This document shows, piece after piece, positions 22,902-22,943 of a DNA stretch of 22,943 bases. The translations under genes were made by a program, and so were the position numbers. The stretch is from Sphingomonas sp. CCH10-B3 (GTDB lineage Bacteria > Pseudomonadota > Alphaproteobacteria > Sphingomonadales > Sphingomonadaceae): contig NZ_LSIJ01000102.1 of the NCBI RefSeq assembly GCF_001556185.1, positions 1-22,943 on the forward strand. Direction: 5' to 3'. The notes under the pieces were generated by a model. The model was not told where the DNA came from and did no database searches. It saw only the letters and a list, made by a program, of their open reading frames with translations. The stretch's first letter is position 1. Each line of letters opens with the position of its first letter.

Positions 22902-22943
22902 AAAACGCGTGCTTGCGACGGCGATGGAGGCGTGATTCACTCT
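22891..22943. mobile_element. Probable left end of an insertion sequence (truncated by window)
   Basis: From GAGACTGTTGAAAAAC at 22891 the sequence no longer continues the AbiEii gene. This A-run end looks like terminal inverted repeats of common transposases, but neither the transposase, the other end nor a target duplication lies in the window. Call is by inference from the gene disruption. Confidence 0.55.

Noticed and set aside
1..22943. CRISPR arrays, tRNA or rRNA genes
   Set aside because: No regularly spaced direct repeats, no cloverleaf with CCA end and no rRNA-like sequence were seen while reading both strands.

Overview
The window is GC-rich, densely coded bacterial DNA. It looks like an alphaproteobacterium, most probably a sphingomonad. 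This is inferred from the codon use, the TrbK-alt and DUF2274 variant of the Trb conjugation operon, and the CMD/AraC gene neighbourhood; there is no rRNA or other marker gene to prove it. It reads as a metabolic segment, a conjugative-transfer operon typical of an ICE or plasmid, and an accessory segment full of nuclease and toxin-antitoxin genes.

Region 1 (1-4556): the tail of an unidentified gene, then an AraC-type regulator divergent from a small operon. That operon encodes an AhpD-like carboxymuconolactone decarboxylase protein and a four-helix membrane protein. Next come two tandem lipoprotein cytochrome P460-type haem proteins on the minus strand, divergent from a second AraC-type regulator.

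Region 2 (4557-15305): a 332-bp non-coding stretch with a strong hairpin, a LysR-type regulator, and a complete minus-strand mating-pair-formation operon. The operon reads trbB-trbC-trbD-trbE-trbJ-trbK(alt)-trbL-trbF-trbG-trbI-DUF2274. Its genes are joined by overlapping or nearly touching stop and start codons. It would build the inner- and outer-membrane core, the pilus and the ATPases of a type IV secretion system. No relaxase, coupling protein (TraG/VirD4), integrase or oriT was found here. The first gene, trbB, has a hairpin that buries its ribosome-binding site.

Region 3 (15306-22943): a 367-bp gap followed by cargo. It holds a HEPN-type protein (RNxxxH). A minus-strand operon encodes an XRE regulator, a 43-residue single-pass membrane peptide and a phospholipase-D-like nuclease. 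A divergent, translationally coupled pair encodes a PIN-like nuclease and a CoiA/DUF6035-like zinc-finger plus PD-(D/E)xK-type protein. A convergent PD-(D/E)xK nuclease has a stop codon interlocked with that of the CoiA-like gene. An AbiE-type toxin-antitoxin pair follows, whose toxin gene breaks off after about 66 codons at what looks like the end of an insertion sequence. Five recognisable nuclease folds in about 6 kb next to a conjugation operon make this the best candidate for an undescribed mobile defence or inter-element conflict system.
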